In this document: piece by piece, positions 61,660-64,000 of the stretch | Position numbering within the stretch: the first letter of the stretch is position 1 | Layout: every line of letters starts with the position of its first letter | DNA from: Sphingobacterium gobiense | GTDB lineage: Bacteria; Bacteroidota; Bacteroidia; Sphingobacteriales; Sphingobacteriaceae | Direction of reading: 5' to 3' | Assembly: GCF_002980575.1 (NCBI RefSeq) | Contig: NZ_PVBS01000001.1 | Location: 682,001 to 746,000 of the forward strand | DNA length: 64,000 nt | Notes under the pieces: model-generated | Told to the model about the DNA's origin: nothing | The model's database searches: none | What the model saw: only the letters and a program-made list of their open reading frames with translations | Made by a program: the position numbers and the translations under genes

Positions 61660-62550
61660 ATGGATTATTTAGATCATTTAGAGGCGGAGGCAATCTATAT
61701 CCTGCGTGAGGTAGCGGGGCAATTTGAGAATCCTGCCTTGTTATTTTCGGGGGGTAAGGATTCAATAACTTTAGTACACCTAGCGAAAAAAGCATTTCGT
61801 CCAGGGAAATTTCCTTTTCCGTTGGTGCATATTGATACTGGGCATAATTTCCCGGAAACAATTGAATTTAGAGATTGGTTAGTAGAACAGTTAGGAGAAA
61901 AGCTGATCGTTGGACTCGTGCAAGAAAGCATTGATCAGGGGAAGGCCGTGGAACAAAAAGGTAAGAATGCTAGTCGTAATGCACTCCAAACGGTGACCCT
62001 TTTGGATACGATAGAGAAGTATGGTTTTGACGCTTGTATAGGAGGGGCCCGACGAGACGAGGAAAAGGCCCGAGCAAAAGAACGTATTTTTTCGGTACGT
62101 GATGAATTCGGGCAATGGGATCCGAAGCGTCAACGTCCCGAACTCTGGAACATCTTAAATGGAAAAATCCATAAGGGAGAAAACGTGCGTGTATTCCCTA
62201 TTTCAAACTGGACGGAGCTTGATGTATGGAATTATATAAAACGCGAGCAAATAGCATTGCCTTCCATATACTTTAGTCACGAACGTGATGTAGTGCTACG
62301 GAATGGACAGTGGATGGCAGCAGCACCTTTTCTACAGATTGACGGAGAAGATATTGTTGAGCATAAATCAGTTCGTTTCAGGACAGTAGGTGACATGACA
62401 TGCACAGCTGCTGTAGATTCAGTTGCTACCGAACTTGATGATATTATCGAAGAAATAAAGGCTTCTACTGTTAGCGAAAGGGGGGCGAGGATGGATGACA
62501 AGGTTTCGGAAGCTGCGATGGAAGACCGAAAAAAACAGGGATATTTTTAA
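61660..62550 (+). CDS. cysD: sulfate adenylyltransferase subunit 2
   Basis: 296 aa. N-type ATP pyrophosphatase: PP-loop LLFSGGKDSITLVHLAKKAF, VHIDTGHNFPETIEFRDWLV, ACIGGARRDEEKARAKERIF, and the WNILNGKIHKGENVRVFPIS block. It forms APS from ATP and sulfate, driven by GTP hydrolysis by CysN, the next gene (19 bp downstream). Confidence 0.97.
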   Translation: MDYLDHLEAEAIYILREVAGQFENPALLFSGGKDSITLVHLAKKAFRPGKFPFPLVHIDTGHNFPETIEFRDWLVEQLGEKLIVGLVQESIDQGKAVEQKGKNASRNALQTVTLLDTIEKYGFDACIGGARRDEEKARAKERIFSVRDEFGQWDPKRQRPELWNILNGKIHKGENVRVFPISNWTELDVWNYIKREQIALPSIYFSHERDVVLRNGQWMAAAPFLQIDGEDIVEHKSVRFRTVGDMTCTAAVDSVATELDDIIEEIKASTVSERGARMDDKVSEAAMEDRKKQGYF

Positions 62551-62569
62551 TGAAGTAAGCTAGAGGGAA

Positions 62570-63814
62570 ATGAATATACTGAAATTTATAACAGCGGGTT
62601 CTGTGGATGACGGCAAAAGCACGTTAATTGGTAGATTGTTATACGATACCAATTCTATTTTAGACGATCAACTAGAAGCTATAAAAAAGGCCAATCGGAA
62701 GAACAACGATGGGACTGTTGACTTAGCAATTTTGACTGATGGCCTAAAAGCCGAGCGGGAACAAGGAATTACCATTGATGTTGCATACAAATATTTTCAA
62801 ACCGAAAAGCGGAAGTTTATTATTGCCGATGCCCCTGGGCATATCCAATATACCCGCAACATGGTGACAGGTGCATCAAACTCGGAATTGATAATTATTT
62901 TAATCGACGCGCGTAAAGGCGTTATTGAACAAACTAAACGTCACTCGTTCTTAGCTAAATTATTATCATTAAAAAAAGTACTTGTTTGCGTCAATAAAAT
63001 GGATATGGTCGGGTTTGATTCAGCTGTTTATGAGCAAATTAAAGCCGATTATCTAATGTTAGCAAATCGCTTAGGTTTGGAGAATGTCGACTTTATTCCT
63101 GTTTCTGCTCTGAAAGGAGATAATATTGTACTTCGCTCAGAAAGAATGTCTTGGTATACTGGATCTTCTCTACTGGATTACTTGGAAACAATTAATATAG
63201 AAGATGACAAATTGCAACCATGGCGCTTTCCAGTTCAGTGGGTAATACGACCGCAAACGGAAGATTTGCATGACTATAGGGGATATGCTGGACGTGTACT
63301 AGGAGAGGGTTTAAAAATAGGGGAAGAGGTTATCGTATTGCCAAGTGGCGTAAAAAGTACGATAAAAAGTATCGCATTAGCGGAACAGCAGTTGGACCAA
63401 GCACAAAACGGACAATCTCTAATCGTCCATCTAACGGATGATATCGATATTTCCCGAGGAGACATTCTGGTATCTGCAGATCATCCAGCATTAGCGGAAA
63501 GAAACTTTGAGGCCAATATTTGTTGGTTTGACAACAAATCATTGGACATCAATCAAATTTATCTTTTGCAAAACCACAGCACACTTACTAAAGTTAAGAT
63601 TGCAGATATTTTGTATAAGTTTGACGTGAATACACAAGAAAAACAATATAGTGGAGATATTCATTTAAACGACATCGGTAAGATCGAAATTAAAGCTGCT
63701 GGAGAAGTCGTATTTGATTTGCACCAGGACTTTCCCGATAATTCACAAGCTATATTAATTGATCCCCGGACGAATTTAACCGTCGGTGCTGTTATGATTG
63801 AGCGTGTAGCATGA
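62570..63814 (+). CDS. cysN: sulfate adenylyltransferase subunit 1 (GTPase)
   Basis: 414 aa. Translation-factor-type GTPase: G1 GSVDDGKSTLIGRLLYD, switch II/G3 ADAPGHIQYTRNM, G4 VCVNKMDMVG, and beta-barrel domains after residue 230 (VIRPQTEDLHDYRGYAGRVL). It lacks the C-terminal APS kinase domain found in CysNC fusions. With CysD it makes APS; a terminator follows at 63853. Confidence 0.96.
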   Translation: MNILKFITAGSVDDGKSTLIGRLLYDTNSILDDQLEAIKKANRKNNDGTVDLAILTDGLKAEREQGITIDVAYKYFQTEKRKFIIADAPGHIQYTRNMVTGASNSELIIILIDARKGVIEQTKRHSFLAKLLSLKKVLVCVNKMDMVGFDSAVYEQIKADYLMLANRLGLENVDFIPVSALKGDNIVLRSERMSWYTGSSLLDYLETINIEDDKLQPWRFPVQWVIRPQTEDLHDYRGYAGRVLGEGLKIGEEVIVLPSGVKSTIKSIALAEQQLDQAQNGQSLIVHLTDDIDISRGDILVSADHPALAERNFEANICWFDNKSLDINQIYLLQNHSTLTKVKIADILYKFDVNTQEKQYSGDIHLNDIGKIEIKAAGEVVFDLHQDFPDNSQAILIDPRTNLTVGAVMIERVA

Positions 63815-63852
63815 TTTAGATTACAAATTATCACATCTATAGGTAGGAGCAT

Positions 63853-63890
63853 AAAAGCGCGGTTGGGTAATAAACCCGATCGCGCTTTTT
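63853..63890 (+). terminator. Rho-independent terminator of the sulfate operon
   Basis: AAAAGCGCG (63853-63861) pairs with CGCGCTTTT (63881-63889), with an inner GGGT/ACCC helix in the loop, followed by TTTTTCG. The remaining 110 bp to the window edge show no gene. Confidence 0.9.
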
Positions 63891-64000
63891 CGTGGACAGA
63901 AACACAAAGGAGACATATATTCATTATTTTCTATTTAACATAATGTCAATTATGATTCTTTAGATAACGTTGATTTTTATGCAACAGTGGTACGTTTTTC

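Overview
The window reads as ordinary chromosome of a Bacteroidota member, most likely of the order Sphingobacteriales (Sphingobacterium/Pedobacter-like). The genus is my inference. The grounds are: the promoters I can find have the Bacteroidota -7 box TAnnTTTG, sometimes with a TTG about 20 nt upstream; Shine-Dalgarno sequences are mostly absent; and several protein families are typical of this phylum (DUF3822, DUF4180-type, WbqC, a short arginine decarboxylase, sulfite reductase with a helical tail, FnIII proteins with a helical N-terminus, and an ECF sigma factor paired with a TM-plus-barrel protein). Base composition looks even and moderately AT-rich. I see no prophage, transposase, integrase or CRISPR array.

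Layout. 1-1.6 kb: end of an ECF sigma factor gene, then a protein with a cytoplasmic segment, one inner-membrane helix, a long linker and a predicted outer-membrane barrel. 1.6-3.5 kb: HAD phosphatase and proline dehydrogenase (minus). 3.7-13.6 kb: a mostly plus-strand housekeeping block (S4 protein, aroB, ThuA-like, dacB, two MFS transporters, LutA-like protein, TIM-barrel protein, polyprenol-phosphate glycosyltransferase, ruvB). 13.6-19.1 kb: RecD-like helicase, HEAT-like protein, DUF3822, rsmD, coaD, DUF4180 and a DEAD-family helicase. 19.3-23.9 kb: exported proteins of unknown function, including a three-gene operon. 24-32.5 kb (minus): two thioredoxin-fold proteins, BCCT transporter, dapA, ligA, GT2 and an LpxL-like acyltransferase. 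32.6-40.3 kb: WbqC, an outer-membrane protein, AarF/UbiB kinase, hydrolases, acetyltransferase, pepD and a patatin.

40.4-44.4 kb is the most accessory-looking part. It starts at tRNA-Arg(ACG) and holds small unrecognised genes (two of which may be one gene in two frames), an XRE regulator, a strong terminator followed by thirteen 21-bp tandem repeats that keep several frames open on both strands, and an FnIII protein. 44.5-50.2 kb: arginine decarboxylase, argS, a structured repeat-like element, a Gfo/Idh oxidoreductase and a BaiN-like flavoprotein. 50.3-50.7 kb: RNase P RNA. 50.7-53.8 kb: NtrC-type regulator with an altered GAFTGA loop, a small membrane protein, an ATP-cone/Mrr-like nuclease fusion and a YgaP-like protein.

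53.8-63.9 kb holds two divergent nutrient operons: pstSCAB (phosphate uptake, no phoU in the operon) and an assimilatory sulfate reduction operon (sulfite reductase, siroheme synthesis by CobA and a Met8-like enzyme, APS reductase CysH, ATP sulfurylase CysDN). The sulfate operon carries every step from sulfate to sulfide together with the siroheme cofactor pathway. It has no APS kinase, which agrees with CysH having the cysteine pattern of an APS reductase.

Start codons were moved downstream where a promoter box or a better-placed ATG argued for it. All functions are read from motifs by eye, with no database search.
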